Below, one piece after another: positions 42,560 through 52,254 of a stretch of DNA of 64,000 nt. The stretch spans positions 1,364,001 through 1,428,000 of the forward strand of contig NZ_JBEXAC010000002.1 of assembly GCF_040567655.1 (NCBI RefSeq). Reading direction: 5' to 3'. Position numbers and translations under genes: made by a program. Position 1 is the first letter of the stretch, and each line of letters begins with the position of its first letter. This stretch comes from Chitinophaga sp. H8. Its GTDB lineage: Bacteria; Bacteroidota; Bacteroidia; Chitinophagales; Chitinophagaceae. The notes beneath the pieces were generated by a model. It was given only the letters and a program-made list of their open reading frames with translations, ran no database searches and was not told the origin of the DNA.

Positions 42560-43552
42560 TTAATTATTAACCAGCTTCATCGCACCAGCGGTATAACGCT
42601 CACCCGCTATGCTGGATTCCGCCAGGATTTTATTGATGGCTGACAGCTCTGCAGCAGTTAATGTTATATCAGCTGCGGCTGCATTTTCCTGCAGGTATTT
42701 CCTGCGTTTGGTACCGGGGATAGGAATGATATCGCTTCCCTGGGCCAGTAACCACGCCAGTGATAATTGTGCCGGTGTACAGCCCTTTTGCTGTGCCACT
42801 GCATTCAGCGCATTTACAGCCTGCATATTTTGCTGCAGGTTTTCTTCCTGGAAGCGTGGCAATCCCCTGCGGAAATCTCCTTCTACCAAGGTGCTGGTGT
42901 TGTTGATCGTACCTGTGTTCAGGCCCCTGCCCAGCGGGCTGTAAGCGACCAGTGAAATGCCCAGTTCACGGGCAGTAGGAAGAATTTCTTTCTCTACATC
43001 ACGGGTGAACAATGAATATTCACTTTGCAGTGCAGCGATGGGGTGCACGGCATGGGCTTTTTTCAAAGAAGCAGCAGATGCTTCTGAAAGACCCAGGTAA
43101 CGGACCTTACCTTCTTTTACCAGTTCTGCCATTGCCCCTACGGTATCTTCTATCGGGATGTTTGCATCTACACGATGGGAATAATACAGATCTATTACAT
43201 CCACCTTTAACCTTTTCAGGCTGGCCTCACAGGCTTGTTTCAGATATTTGGGTGATCCGTCAAAATAGGTACTGCGATCTTCTTTAAACCGGAAACCGAA
43301 TTTAGTAGCCAGCAATACTTTATCTCTTTTAGTAGCGAGTATTTTGGAAAGCAGTTCTTCGTTAGCCCCCTGCCCATACATATCTGCTGTGTCCCAGAAG
43401 TTGATACCCAGTTCCAGTGCCAGCTCCAGTGTTGCTAATGATTCTGTTTCGTTAAAATCCTGCTGGCTGCCATATGCGAAGGACATGCCCATGCATCCCA
43501 GTCCTATAGCAGCTACTTGTTCTCCTGTTTTACCTAATGTTCTGTACTGCAT
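42560..43552 (-). CDS. Aldo/keto reductase
   Basis: The 330 residues form a TIM barrel of the AKR family (AKR11/13-like). The catalytic tetrad is visible: Asp and Tyr in F-W-D-T-A-D-M-Y-G, Lys in L-L-A-T-K-F-G, His in Y-Y-S-H-R-V-D. The C-terminal [15 protein letters not shown] segment binds NADP(H). It reduces an aldehyde or ketone of unknown identity. The AraC-family regulator just upstream on the same strand is a likely controller. Confidence 0.92.
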   Translation of the reverse strand: MQYRTLGKTGEQVAAIGLGCMGMSFAYGSQQDFNETESLATLELALELGINFWDTADMYGQGANEELLSKILATKRDKVLLATKFGFRFKEDRSTYFDGSPKYLKQACEASLKRLKVDVIDLYYSHRVDANIPIEDTVGAMAELVKEGKVRYLGLSEASAASLKKAHAVHPIAALQSEYSLFTRDVEKEILPTARELGISLVAYSPLGRGLNTGTINNTSTLVEGDFRRGLPRFQEENLQQNMQAVNALNAVAQQKGCTPAQLSLAWLLAQGSDIIPIPGTKRRKYLQENAAAADITLTAAELSAINKILAESSIAGERYTAGAMKLVNN

Positions 43553-43573
43553 AGTTTTAATATTTTATGATGA

Positions 43574-43581
43574 CAAAAGTA
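43574..43581 (-). promoter_or_regulatory. Candidate -7 element TACTTTTG of the aldo/keto reductase gene
   Basis: Exact TAnnTTTG match on the minus strand, 21 nt before the ATG at 43552. It lies in the 90-bp gap after the AraC gene, so the reductase can be transcribed on its own. Confidence 0.5.
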
Positions 43582-43642
43582 GGCAGGGATCAGGTACTAC
43601 GGATTGTAGCAGTCAAAGGAATACTTGTGAATATCAAAGTAA

Positions 43643-44605
43643 TTAGTGGATCCGGTATAAATGCGGTGATTGTCCGCTGGCATTTTTAAAGAAGTGGGTA
43701 AAATTGCCCGGATCTTCAAAGCCAAGGCACCAGGCTATTTCCGCAATCTGCCAGCTGGTGTGCAGTAATAATAAGCGGGCCTCTAATAAGATCCGTTGCC
43801 GGATATGTTCACTTACGGTACGTCCGGTGGCTTTTTTTACACAGGCATTTAAGTGATTAGGATGTGTATTTAATGCCTCTGCAAAAGCTTTTGCTGTTTT
43901 GAGTGCTACCTGGTTATGAATAGTTTCGATAGGAAACTGTTTTTCCAGTTTGTTGGTAAAGCGTTGTGCCAGCAGGTTGGCTGCCGTTATGGGTTTATGA
44001 ATGTCGTGTATCTGTGTGCTGATGCGTCTGGCCTCCAGCATTAATAACCGGAGGTAAATGATAATAGCTTCCTGTTTGTAGGCATCTGCTTCTTCCTGCT
44101 CCCGCTGCAGTTGCCGGAAAATGGATTGCAGATAATGGCATTGTTCATTGGTGAGTGGCAGTACAGGTGATGCCCCTGTTTGAAAAAGCGGATGTTGCAG
44201 CAATTCCTCCTGTTGGTTGCGATGTGTTTCAAACAGGTGTTCTGTAAAAATGCAGTAATATCCGTCCTGTTCTACCGAAGTAGCGTGCCAGGTTTTAACC
44301 TCAAATGGATTGACGAAAAGCAGTACCGGAGGTTTTATTTCAAAGCGCTGATCACCCAGCGTGAAGATGCCGGTACCTTCAGTAACAAGCGAGATTTTAT
44401 AATAGTCGCGTCTGCTGGCAGCGATATCTGCTTTGAAGGAGCCTGTTGCTTCAGTTTCACCTCTGGAAAAAACATGGAAGCTTCCTTTTGCGGGAGCTTT
44501 GGGCGTTTGGCGTGTACGGGGAAACTCAAAGAGGTCGCTTTGGAAATCTTCGATTTTCATGATTGGGATGCGTGTCGTTTGCACCTGTGATTTATTAACA
44601 GCCAT
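43643..44605 (-). CDS. AraC-family transcriptional regulator
   Basis: The 320 residues have an N-terminal cupin-like sensing region (about 50-150, with G-T-G-I-F-T-L-G-D-Q-R-F-E-I-K-P-P) and two C-terminal helix-turn-helix motifs (about 220-320, ending F-E-D-P-G-N-F-T-H-F-F-K-N-A-S-G-Q-S-P-H-L-Y-R). It probably controls the adjacent aldo/keto reductase. The ATG at 44605 lies exactly 4 nt after a TAAATTTG box; if that box is the promoter, the mRNA is leaderless. An internal ATG at 44560 (M-K-I-E-D-F-Q) is the alternative start. Confidence 0.88.
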   Translation of the reverse strand: MAVNKSQVQTTRIPIMKIEDFQSDLFEFPRTRQTPKAPAKGSFHVFSRGETEATGSFKADIAASRRDYYKISLVTEGTGIFTLGDQRFEIKPPVLLFVNPFEVKTWHATSVEQDGYYCIFTEHLFETHRNQQEELLQHPLFQTGASPVLPLTNEQCHYLQSIFRQLQREQEEADAYKQEAIIIYLRLLMLEARRISTQIHDIHKPITAANLLAQRFTNKLEKQFPIETIHNQVALKTAKAFAEALNTHPNHLNACVKKATGRTVSEHIRQRILLEARLLLLHTSWQIAEIAWCLGFEDPGNFTHFFKNASGQSPHLYRIH

Positions 44606-44609
44606 GTAC

Positions 44610-44617
44610 CAAATTTA
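44610..44617 (-). promoter_or_regulatory. Candidate -7 element TAAATTTG, 4 nt before the AraC-gene ATG
   Basis: Exact TAnnTTTG match on the minus strand. The spacer GTAC leads straight to ATG. Confidence 0.45.
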
Positions 44618-44806
44618 AGTAAATAATAGTGGTTGTAATGTGAACATTTTCATGGAAATGAAATGTTGTTGCATTTTTATTTTTGATATTCTGTTAAAAA
44701 AATCACAATTTGTTAACCCGTTTATCAACCAAAATCTTGTTTATCATCACACTTTGATGTATGCATATGGATCACCACCCATAGCGCAGTTACAAGATCA
44801 AATAAT

Positions 44807-44854
44807 ATTAAAGCGAAGGCGTTGTACGAAAGGCTGCAACACCTTCGCTTTAAT
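44807..44854 (+). promoter_or_regulatory. Long hairpin in the leader of the GT39 gene
   Basis: ATTAAAGCGAAGG plus GTTG (44807-44824) pairs with CAAC plus CCTTCGCTTTAAT (44837-44854), with one mismatch between blocks. No T run follows on either strand, so it is not a standard terminator. It ends 53 bp before the ATG at 44908. The rest of this 302-bp gap shows nothing else clear. Confidence 0.5.
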
Positions 44855-44907
44855 CATTTCAGGGATTTCCTTACTTTACATCCAACTATCATTTACCCTT
44901 ATCTGAT

Positions 44908-46452
44908 ATGATGCAACCTACAAGGCGTTTTGCCTATCCATACCTGTTGTTGTTTTTTATTTTAGTGAAGGTAGTATTGCAGTATGTAGTGATCAATCCG
45001 ATGTATGATCTACATAGGGATGAGTATCTGCATCTGGATATGGCCAGTCATATTTCTGCCGGTTATCTTTCCGTACCTCCCTTTACTGCGTTGGTGTCTT
45101 TGCTGATCAAATGGTTGGGAAATGATGTTTTCTGGGTGAAGTTTTTTCCGGTATTGTTTGGCGTATTGACGATGGTATTGATCTGGCGGATGGTAGAGCT
45201 CTTAAAAGGGGATTGGTTTGCCCAGGTGCTGGCCGCCTGCGCGTTTCTTTGCTCTGCTTATACCCGGTTGAATATGCTGTATCAGCCCAATTCCTTTGAT
45301 GTATTGTGCTGGACGTTGTTGTTTTATTGTTTGCTGCAATACATCCGTACCATGCATTATAAGTGGTTGTTGTGGCTGGGCGTAGTATTAGGGGTTGGTT
45401 TTCTGAATAAATATAACATACTGTTTCTGGCCGTGGGGATGTTGCCGGCAGCCTTGTTATCACCGCAGAAGCAATTATTTGTTAACAAATACCTTTATTG
45501 GGCCGGCGGCATTGCATTGCTGATTGCCTTACCCAATATTATCTGGCAAATCCGGAATGGGTTGCCGGTTATTCATCACATGAAGGAGCTGGCACAGTAT
45601 CAGTTGGTGAATGTAAACCGGCTGGACTTTCTGAAATCCCAGCTGGTGTTTTTTCTGGGAGGTGGCTTTCTGATCATAGCAGCGTTGGTGGGATTTATAT
45701 TTCATAGGCCTTTCCGGCCTTACCGGATTATTGGCTGGACTTATCTTTTTGTATTGCTGTTATTCATTTACCTGCAGGCCAAGGATTATTATGCGTTGGG
45801 GTTGTATCCGGTATTGCTGGCCTTTGGCAGTGTGTATTGGGAGCGTTTTTTCACCCAGGGATGGACGCGGCGTTTGCGGGTGGTATGGGTATTGGTGATT
45901 GTATTACCATTTGCCTTTTTGCTGAATGTTATTTTTCCGATACTTGGCCCGAAAGCTATTGCGCAGAAAGCGGAGAAGTTTAATTCCCTGGGGTTGTTAA
46001 GATGGGAAGATGGCAAGAATCATGCATTACCGCAGGATTTTGCAGATATGCTGGGCTGGCGGGAGCTGGCAGTGTTGACCCTGAAAGCATATGAGGGTGT
46101 ACCGGAGGCAGATAAGAACAAGACGATTGTAATTTGTGATAATTATGGGCAGGCCGGTGCGCTGAATTATTACAACCGGGGTAAAATGCCGGCGGTGGTA
46201 TCCTTTAATGCGGATTATGTTTTCTGGTTTCCACGGCTGGATACTGTTCGTTGCATTATCATTGTTGGCGATCCTCCGGATGAGATTGCGCGGGCCTATA
46301 CCACAACCAGTGTTACCATAGGTACCGTAGCCAATCCGCTGGCCAGGGAGTATGGTGCGGGGGTGTATGTCTTAACCGGCGTATCGCCCGAAGTACCGGC
46401 ATTGTTACTTAAGCTGGGAAAGGAAAAAGAAAAGGAGTTCCGGAGCTGGTAG
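44908..46452 (+). CDS. Family 39 glycosyltransferase (ArnT/PMT-like)
   Basis: The 514-residue polytopic membrane protein has about ten hydrophobic helices. The conserved periplasmic acidic pair is in D-L-H-R-D-E-Y (about 34-40) after the first helix, followed by S-V-P-P-F-T-A-L, as in GT39/ArnT relatives that use polyprenyl-phosphate sugars. The C-terminal part (about 360-514) is soluble. It transfers a sugar to lipid, protein or glycan on the periplasmic side; the acceptor is unknown. It converges on birA with a 16-bp gap. Confidence 0.88.
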   Translation: MMQPTRRFAYPYLLLFFILVKVVLQYVVINPMYDLHRDEYLHLDMASHISAGYLSVPPFTALVSLLIKWLGNDVFWVKFFPVLFGVLTMVLIWRMVELLKGDWFAQVLAACAFLCSAYTRLNMLYQPNSFDVLCWTLLFYCLLQYIRTMHYKWLLWLGVVLGVGFLNKYNILFLAVGMLPAALLSPQKQLFVNKYLYWAGGIALLIALPNIIWQIRNGLPVIHHMKELAQYQLVNVNRLDFLKSQLVFFLGGGFLIIAALVGFIFHRPFRPYRIIGWTYLFVLLLFIYLQAKDYYALGLYPVLLAFGSVYWERFFTQGWTRRLRVVWVLVIVLPFAFLLNVIFPILGPKAIAQKAEKFNSLGLLRWEDGKNHALPQDFADMLGWRELAVLTLKAYEGVPEADKNKTIVICDNYGQAGALNYYNRGKMPAVVSFNADYVFWFPRLDTVRCIIIVGDPPDEIARAYTTTSVTIGTVANPLAREYGAGVYVLTGVSPEVPALLLKLGKEKEKEFRSW

Positions 46453-46468
46453 GCGGGGTGGCTTTCCC

Positions 46469-47212
46469 CTATTTAGTTACTACAAAAGTTATTTCTCCGA
46501 AGCCCAGTTGCATCATTTCACCATTTTTTTCCAGGCAAAGCTGGCCGTCGGGCAGTACGTCCCGGATAATACCCTGGAAATACGTACCGTTCAGGAGGTA
46601 AAGACCCGGTTCCTGTAGCCGGAACAGGTGGCTTTTGTATTCTTGCAGAAGCGCTTCATATTGGGAGGGGTGTAGTTGTTGCATCCTTTGCCGGAGGCAG
46701 CTGCAAAGTTCTTTGGCCAGGGCTACGGAGTCCCAGGTTTTGCCGGTAATCTGTTTCAGGGAAACCGGGTTGGGCAGATGGTCGGGGAACTGGGCCTGGT
46801 TAATGTTGATCCCCATCCCGATAATGGCATATTGCCAGGTATTTCCCCTTAAAACGTTCTCAATCAGGATACCCCCTGCCTTTCTGTCACGCCAGTAAAT
46901 ATCATTGCTCCATTTGATGCAGGTTTCTTCCCCTGCGTATTTAGAGAAGAAATCATAGGTAGCCAGGGCTACTGTAACGCTCAGCATAAATTGCCTGGAA
47001 AGCGGTATTCCGTTTGGCTGCAGGGCTACGGTGAGCATGATGTTTTCGCCGGGTGGGGACACCCATTGTTTACCCCGTTGTCCTTTTCCGGCTGTTTGTT
47101 CCATAGCAAACCAGGCAGTACCGGGTGTCACCTCCCCTTTATTTACCTGCTCCATGGCATAGTTATTGGTGCTGTTTATTTTATCTAAAATGTAAAAAGG
47201 GTGTCCAATCAC
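46469..47212 (-). CDS. birA: Biotin--acetyl-CoA-carboxylase ligase
   Basis: The 247 residues start at GTG (47212). The catalytic domain shows the biotinyl-AMP loop G-K-G-Q-R-G-K-Q-W (family G-R-G-R-R-G-R), K-W-S-N-D-I-Y-W-R-D-R-K-A-G-G-I-L-I-E and G-M-G-I-N-I-N. There is no N-terminal DNA-binding domain, so this is a ligase only, not a repressor. Divergent from rsfS across 161 bp. Confidence 0.94.
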   Translation of the reverse strand: MIGHPFYILDKINSTNNYAMEQVNKGEVTPGTAWFAMEQTAGKGQRGKQWVSPPGENIMLTVALQPNGIPLSRQFMLSVTVALATYDFFSKYAGEETCIKWSNDIYWRDRKAGGILIENVLRGNTWQYAIIGMGININQAQFPDHLPNPVSLKQITGKTWDSVALAKELCSCLRQRMQQLHPSQYEALLQEYKSHLFRLQEPGLYLLNGTYFQGIIRDVLPDGQLCLEKNGEMMQLGFGEITFVVTK

Positions 47213-47327
47213 AAGAAATCTTTTTAGCGCTGTTTTCGGGCAGGAAAATTAGCACATTTTATTGTTTTCTTAACATTTGGACGGCCCCAGCAGGGGATTT
47301 AGCCACGCTTATTTCCTGCTTGTTTAG

Positions 47328-47335
47328 TAACTTTG
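47328..47335 (+). promoter_or_regulatory. Candidate -7 element TAACTTTG of rsfS
   Basis: Exact TAnnTTTG match, 38 nt before the TTG start at 47374. Confidence 0.5.
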
Positions 47336-47373
47336 ACAATTAAAGTATATTTTTAACAAAAACGTGAATTTTA

Positions 47374-47778
47374 TTGGCACCCTTAACCGTTCTGAATACG
47401 CGAAAGAAAGCGGAAACGCGCTTAACAAGAGAAAGTGAGATTTTTACTACCATCATAAAGGCCATACAGGAAAAGAAAGGCGAAAAAATTGTTTCCCTGG
47501 ATCTTCGTCATATTCCTGAAGCAGTGGCTGATTTCTTTATCATTTGTGAAGCAAATTCCAATACACAGGTAAGAGCCATTGCTGATTTTGTGGTAGAGGA
47601 AGTACAAAAGCATACCGGAGAGGACCCTTACAAACATGAGGGTTTTACTGCACAACAATGGATTCTGGTGGATTACGTAAATGTGGTAGTGCATATTTTC
47701 CAACCCGAACCCCGTGAATTCTACAGTCTTGAAGAAATGTGGAGCGATGCAGACCGGATGGATCATCACGATAACTGA
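47374..47778 (+). CDS. rsfS: Ribosomal silencing factor RsfS
   Basis: The 134 residues start at TTG; an in-frame TGA nine bases upstream limits the choice. Family marks are I-V-S-L-D-L-R-H-I-P-E-A-V-A-D-F-F-I-I-C-E-A-N-S-N-T-Q-V-R-A-I-A-D, H-E-G-F-T-A-Q-Q-W-I-L-V-D-Y-V-N-V-V-V-H-I-F and the closing W-S-D-A. It binds ribosomal protein L14 and blocks subunit joining when nutrients are low. It lies 75 bp before ftsH, likely in one operon. Confidence 0.94.
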   Translation: MAPLTVLNTRKKAETRLTRESEIFTTIIKAIQEKKGEKIVSLDLRHIPEAVADFFIICEANSNTQVRAIADFVVEEVQKHTGEDPYKHEGFTAQQWILVDYVNVVVHIFQPEPREFYSLEEMWSDADRMDHHDN

Positions 47779-47838
47779 ACAAAAACAGTTATTTAAGTAT
47801 TAATATTACATATATTTCTGATTGCAATAAACATCCGT

Positions 47839-47844
47839 AAGGAG
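47839..47844 (+). promoter_or_regulatory. Shine-Dalgarno AAGGAG of ftsH
   Basis: AAGGAG lies 9 nt before the ATG at 47854. A full SD is unusual in this phylum and stands out among the genes here. Confidence 0.7.
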
Positions 47845-47853
47845 TGAAAGACT

Positions 47854-49875
47854 ATGGAAAGAGCCAACAATAACAAAGGTTCGGACAAATCGCCTAAAAA
47901 GGGACCAAAGTTCAATATCTACTGGGTATATGCCTTTATAGGTATTGCCTTGCTGGCTATGAACTTTTTTGATTTTCGTACCCAGACAAAAGAAATCAGT
48001 TTTCAGGAGTTTCAAGTGGATTACCTGAAACCAGGTGATGTAGACAAGCTGGAGGTAATAAACAAGAAATACGTTGAAGTTTACATAAAACAGGACCGGC
48101 TTAACGAACCCAAATTTGATAAAGTAGCCAAAGGGCGTTTTGGGGCAGTAAATCCTGGCCCTCATTATCAGTTTACCATAGGTAGCGAAGAGAGCTTTAA
48201 AGCCGATATGGACAAGGCGCAGGCTGGTGTTCCGGCAGAGAACCAGGTAAAGGTGCTTTACAGGGACCGTACCAGCTGGTTGGAGCCTGTGTTCCAGTTG
48301 CTGTTGCCGATCGTATTGATTATTGGTTTGTGGGTATTGCTGATGCGTAAAATGGGTGGCCCTGCCGGTGGTAGTGGTGGCCCTGGTGGTATCTTCAATA
48401 TCGGCAAATCCAAAGCTACGCTGTTTGATAAAGGCACCCGTGTTAACATTACGTTCAACGATGTGGCCGGCCTGGAAGAAGCCAAGGTAGAGGTAATGGA
48501 AATTGTAGACTTCCTGAAAAATCCCAAGAAGTATACTGCCCTGGGCGGTAAGATTCCTAAGGGTGCATTGCTGGTAGGCCCTCCGGGTACTGGTAAAACC
48601 CTGCTGGCGAAAGCGATGGCAGGAGAAGCACAGGTACCTTTCTTCTCCCTTTCCGGTTCTGACTTTGTGGAACTGTTTGTAGGGGTGGGTGCCAGCCGTG
48701 TGCGCGACTTGTTTAAGCAAGCCCGTGAAAAAGCACCTTGTATCATTTTTATCGATGAAATTGATGCCATTGGCCGTGCCAGGGGCAAGAATATGATGAT
48801 GAGCAACGATGAGCGTGAAAATACGCTGAACCAGTTGCTGGTGGAAATGGATGGTTTTGGAACAGACAGCGGTATTATTATCCTGGCTGCCACTAACCGC
48901 CCTGATGTACTGGACAGTGCGTTGCTGCGTCCGGGACGTTTTGACCGTCAGATCTCTATTGACAAACCGGATCTGGCTGGCAGGGAATCTATCTTTGAAG
49001 TACACCTGAAACCCATTAAAACATCCCCTAACCTGGATATCAAAAAGCTGGCTTCTATGACGCCGGGTTTTGCCGGAGCAGATATCGCCAACGTATGTAA
49101 CGAAGCTGCCCTGATTGCTGCCCGTAAGGGTAAAAACCAGGTGGAAATGGATGATTTTAATGATGCGGTAGACCGTGTAATCGGTGGGCTGGAAAAGAAA
49201 AACAAGATCATCTCTCCGGAAGAAAAAGAAGTGATTGCTTACCACGAAGCGGGCCATGCTATCTGCGGATGGCACCTGGAACATGCTAATCCACTGGTGA
49301 AGGTAACTATTGTACCTCGTGGTGTGGCTGCCCTGGGTTATGCGCAATACCTGCCTAAGGAACAATACCTGTACAATACAGAACAGCTGATGGATGATAT
49401 CTGTATGACCCTGGGCGGCCGTGCAGTAGAAGACATCGTATTTGGTAAGGTATCCACCGGTGCACAAAATGACCTGCAGGTAATTACCCGTATGGCATAT
49501 GCTATGGTAACGGTATATGGTATGAATGAAAAAGTAGGAAATGTTTCCTTCTATGATCCTAACAATGATCAGTCATTTACCAAACCTTACTCTGAAGAAA
49601 CTGCGAAATTGATTGATGAGGAAGTACGTATCCTGATTGATAAAGCATATATCAGAACTAAGAATCTGCTGACAGAAAAACTGGACCAGGTAAAAATCCT
49701 GGCGCAGGAACTGCTGCAAAAAGAAGTGCTGTACCAGGCAGATCTGGAAAGACTGATCGGTAAGCGTCCATTTGATGTGCACAGAGAACATCACCTGAAT
49801 AAAGAAGGTATGACTACTGATGGTGTACACCCGTCAGATATCATCAACCCTTCTCCTTCACCTGCTAATGCGTAA
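47854..49875 (+). CDS. ftsH: ATP-dependent zinc metalloprotease FtsH
   Basis: The 673 residues have two transmembrane helices (about 28-45 and 145-165) flanking a periplasmic domain. The AAA+ ATPase has Walker A G-P-P-G-T-G-K-T from 242, Walker B I-I-F-I-D-E-I-D and the second region of homology [21 protein letters not shown]. The M41 protease domain has zinc motif H-E-A-G-H at 464-468. It degrades misfolded or regulated membrane proteins. It sits between rsfS and a LUD gene. A long antisense frame covers much of the gene but looks like a shadow. Confidence 0.98.
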   Translation: MERANNNKGSDKSPKKGPKFNIYWVYAFIGIALLAMNFFDFRTQTKEISFQEFQVDYLKPGDVDKLEVINKKYVEVYIKQDRLNEPKFDKVAKGRFGAVNPGPHYQFTIGSEESFKADMDKAQAGVPAENQVKVLYRDRTSWLEPVFQLLLPIVLIIGLWVLLMRKMGGPAGGSGGPGGIFNIGKSKATLFDKGTRVNITFNDVAGLEEAKVEVMEIVDFLKNPKKYTALGGKIPKGALLVGPPGTGKTLLAKAMAGEAQVPFFSLSGSDFVELFVGVGASRVRDLFKQAREKAPCIIFIDEIDAIGRARGKNMMMSNDERENTLNQLLVEMDGFGTDSGIIILAATNRPDVLDSALLRPGRFDRQISIDKPDLAGRESIFEVHLKPIKTSPNLDIKKLASMTPGFAGADIANVCNEAALIAARKGKNQVEMDDFNDAVDRVIGGLEKKNKIISPEEKEVIAYHEAGHAICGWHLEHANPLVKVTIVPRGVAALGYAQYLPKEQYLYNTEQLMDDICMTLGGRAVEDIVFGKVSTGAQNDLQVITRMAYAMVTVYGMNEKVGNVSFYDPNNDQSFTKPYSEETAKLIDEEVRILIDKAYIRTKNLLTEKLDQVKILAQELLQKEVLYQADLERLIGKRPFDVHREHHLNKEGMTTDGVHPSDIINPSPSPANA

Positions 49876-49881
49876 TGGTTT

Positions 49882-50517
49882 ATGAAGATTTCTCCTGCTA
49901 AGGAAAATATTCTGAAAAAAGTACGGAATGCATTAAGTCAGCCGGTACAGTTGCCTTTCCCTAATTCGGAAGGCAACACTTCCGTTTTCAAACCGGATAG
50001 CGACGGGCTGGAGTTAAAGTTTGCGGAGGAGTTTGCCAAATTACAGGGGAAGTTTATCTTTTGTGCCGGCCGTGCAGAACTGGTAGAAAATCTGAGAGCA
50101 TTGAGTGAGCATAAAGAATGGAAGAATGTGTATTGTAAAACCACGGAAGTATTGACCGTGTTGCAACCATTCCCACTTTCTTTCCTGAATCAGGGAGATA
50201 TGCACAGTGCAGATGCCGCGATTACAGATTGTGAATACCTGATTGCCCGTACCGGTACAATTGTATTGAGTGCAGCCCAGCAAAGCGGCAGAGCACTTCC
50301 GGTATACACACCTATTCATATCGTCATCGCCTATCCGCATCAGTTGGTATTTGACCTGAAAGATGGTATCAGCAAACTGAAGGATAAATACGGTAATGAG
50401 CTGCCATCAGCGATTTCATTTGCTTCCGGTCCCAGCCGTACTGCCGACATTGAAAAAACACTGGTAGTAGGTATACATGGACCTAAAGAAGTGTATGTAT
50501 TCCTGGTAGATGAATAA
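49882..50517 (+). CDS. LUD domain protein (LutC/YkgG-like)
   Basis: The 211 residues match the LUD (LutC/YkgG) family: an N-terminal helical start (I-L-K-K-V-R-N-A-L), D-C-E-Y-L-I-A-R-T-G-T-I-V-L-S near 115, and the closing S-G-P-S-R-T-A-D-I-E-K-T-L-V-V-G-I-H-G-P-K-E. LutC takes part in lactate oxidation with LutA and LutB, but neither is nearby, so that role should not be assumed. Only 6 bp after ftsH; the two are surely co-transcribed. Confidence 0.9.
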   Translation: MKISPAKENILKKVRNALSQPVQLPFPNSEGNTSVFKPDSDGLELKFAEEFAKLQGKFIFCAGRAELVENLRALSEHKEWKNVYCKTTEVLTVLQPFPLSFLNQGDMHSADAAITDCEYLIARTGTIVLSAAQQSGRALPVYTPIHIVIAYPHQLVFDLKDGISKLKDKYGNELPSAISFASGPSRTADIEKTLVVGIHGPKEVYVFLVDE

Positions 50518-50549
50518 AAACACAGTTACTGTAAAATAATAAACGCAAG

Positions 50550-50579
50550 GGCCGTCTCTGAAAAAGACGGCCTTTTTTT
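50550..50579 (+). terminator. Terminator of the rsfS-ftsH-LUD operon
   Basis: GGCCGTCT (50550-50557) pairs with AGACGGCC (50565-50572), followed by seven T. Confidence 0.85.
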
Positions 50580-50690
50580 GTGGGTCTGGCATCGGGAGTA
50601 AGCAGCTGCTGGCATATGACAGCTGTTGGGTAGTTACTGATTTCAAAAGCGATAAACTAGCAACTGCCGGTACTTCTTCCTATCTTTGCC

Positions 50691-50698
50691 CGCAAGAA
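50691..50698 (+). promoter_or_regulatory. Candidate -7 element TATCTTTG of lpxH
   Basis: Exact TAnnTTTG match, 21 nt before the ATG at 50720. Confidence 0.55.
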
Positions 50699-50719
50699 AT
50701 TAAAAAGTAGTTGTAGCTC

Positions 50720-51508
50720 ATGGATATTCAGCTTCCTGCCAATAAGAAAGTATATTTCGCTTCAGATTTTCACCTGGGTGCGCCGGATGCTGCTGCCAGC
50801 AGGAAAAGGGAACAGCTGATTGTGAAGTGGCTGGATGAAGTGGCAAAAGATGCGCAGCATATCTTTCTGGTGGGCGATATTTTTGACTTCTGGTTTGAAT
50901 ACAAGCACGTGATCCCGAAAGGTTATATCCGTATTCTCGGAAAACTGGCTGAGCTGAAAGATAAGGGGATTGGCATTTCTGTATTTATCGGTAACCATGA
51001 CATGTGGATGAATGGTTATTTTGAAGAAGAGCTGGATATCCCGGTATATTATGAACCGCAAACTTATCAGATAGGCAGCGCCAGATTTTATATCGGACAT
51101 GGAGATGGACTGGGCCCCGGAGATCATGGTTATAAGTTCTTGAAAAAAGTATTCCGTAATCCCTTTTGCCGCTGGTTATTTTCGGCTTTGCATCCCGCCT
51201 GGGGTATTTCCCTGGCCAATTACTTCAGCCGTAAAAGCAGGGCTGCTACGGGGCAGGAATTGGAAAAGTTCCTGGGCGAAGAAAATGAATGGTTAGCCAT
51301 TTACAGCAAAGAGATTTTGCAAAAGGAACATTTTGATTATTTCATTTTCGGGCACCGGCATCTGCCTTTGGAAATAGCACTGGGTAATAACAGCCGTTAT
51401 ATTAATCTGGGAGATTGGCTGAACTATTACTCCTATGGTGTATTTGATGGTCAGCAAATGGCCCTGAAATATTATGATGGTGCGCCCGCATCCACTCCTG
51501 CTCAATAA
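50720..51508 (+). CDS. lpxH: UDP-2,3-diacylglucosamine diphosphatase
   Basis: The 262 residues form a calcineurin-type metallophosphoesterase with all metal motifs in order: S-D-F-H-L-G (15), G-D-I-F-D-F-W-F-E, G-N-H-D-M-W, G-H-G-D-G and F-G-H-R-H-L-P. The acidic F-D-F-W-F-E and the R-N-P-F-C-R-W-L-F insertion match LpxH, which makes lipid X in lipid A synthesis. Its presence agrees with an LPS-bearing cell. Converges on recO with an 8-bp gap. Confidence 0.93.
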   Translation: MDIQLPANKKVYFASDFHLGAPDAAASRKREQLIVKWLDEVAKDAQHIFLVGDIFDFWFEYKHVIPKGYIRILGKLAELKDKGIGISVFIGNHDMWMNGYFEEELDIPVYYEPQTYQIGSARFYIGHGDGLGPGDHGYKFLKKVFRNPFCRWLFSALHPAWGISLANYFSRKSRAATGQELEKFLGEENEWLAIYSKEILQKEHFDYFIFGHRHLPLEIALGNNSRYINLGDWLNYYSYGVFDGQQMALKYYDGAPASTPAQ

Positions 51509-51516
51509 TTACCTGC

Positions 51517-52254
51517 TCAGACATCCAGTATCTCATGTAAAATAGGCGGAGAATGCAGCTCGGTAAATTCCGGCATATGCAGCCTGAAGAAATCCAGGTA
51601 AGCATATAGGAGTTTTCTTCTGCGGTCTTTATTCATGGTGATAGCAGCCAGCTGCGCCAGATCCTGCGATTGAAATAAGCGGTGGGTGATCTCACTGTTT
51701 ACCTCATCCAGAAAATACGTATGATGAGGCGGCAGGTCGGTAAAGGTACCTTCCTGCAGATCGAGGAAAGGAGTATGCTCTGAGAAGCTTCCATTGAGCC
51801 GGAACCCCATTTTTTCTGCCACCTTTAATGTGAAGTACAAGGGTAGATTAGCTACCACAGCCATTTCAGAACGATCCAGCACCTGCAGCACATATTCGGC
51901 AAAATAATAGAGTTCGGGATGTTGTTCCGGTTCTTTCAGGCATTTTTGCAGCAGCTCAATCAGGTAAATGGCCACGGTGTTTTTTACCACATTAAACTGC
52001 ATGGCGCTATACACGTATCCCAGTTTAAACTCTGAGATCCTTTGCAGGTTTTTGCCTTCCTGATGATATACCACCAGTTCCATAATATTGCCTGGTTGCA
52101 GCAAATTACCTTTTGCCGCTTTGGGTTTACTGGACCGTACCCCATTGACCATGTAAGACTGTATACCAAACAGCTCTGTAAAGATGCTTACAATAGCGCT
52201 GGTATCACCATATTTTACGGTGCGCAGTACAATACCTCTTGTTTTATGTAACAT
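51517..52254 (-). CDS. recO: DNA repair protein RecO
   Basis: The 245 residues are counted from the ATG at 52254 (M-L-H-K-T-R-G-I-V-L-R-T-V-K-Y-G-D-T-S), the standard RecO start; a frame extending to 52338 adds an unrelated tail and is rejected. An N-terminal OB fold (1-80) is followed by a helical domain. The zinc-finger cysteines of some RecO proteins are absent, as in other Bacteroidota members. It loads RecA onto gaps with RecR. It lies 89 bp downstream of porZ on the same strand. Confidence 0.92.
   Translation of the reverse strand: MLHKTRGIVLRTVKYGDTSAIVSIFTELFGIQSYMVNGVRSSKPKAAKGNLLQPGNIMELVVYHQEGKNLQRISEFKLGYVYSAMQFNVVKNTVAIYLIELLQKCLKEPEQHPELYYFAEYVLQVLDRSEMAVVANLPLYFTLKVAEKMGFRLNGSFSEHTPFLDLQEGTFTDLPPHHTYFLDEVNSEITHRLFQSQDLAQLAAITMNKDRRRKLLYAYLDFFRLHMPEFTELHSPPILHEILDV

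Noticed and set aside
44640..44906. 88-codon frame in the GT39 leader
   Set aside because: It contains the long hairpin, has no family resemblance, and ends 1 bp before the real gene. More likely chance.
47806..49467. 553-codon open frame antisense to ftsH
   Set aside because: It lies fully opposite a strongly conserved gene, the protein has no recognisable domain and an unnatural His/Phe/Gln-rich composition, and it follows from the codon bias of ftsH.
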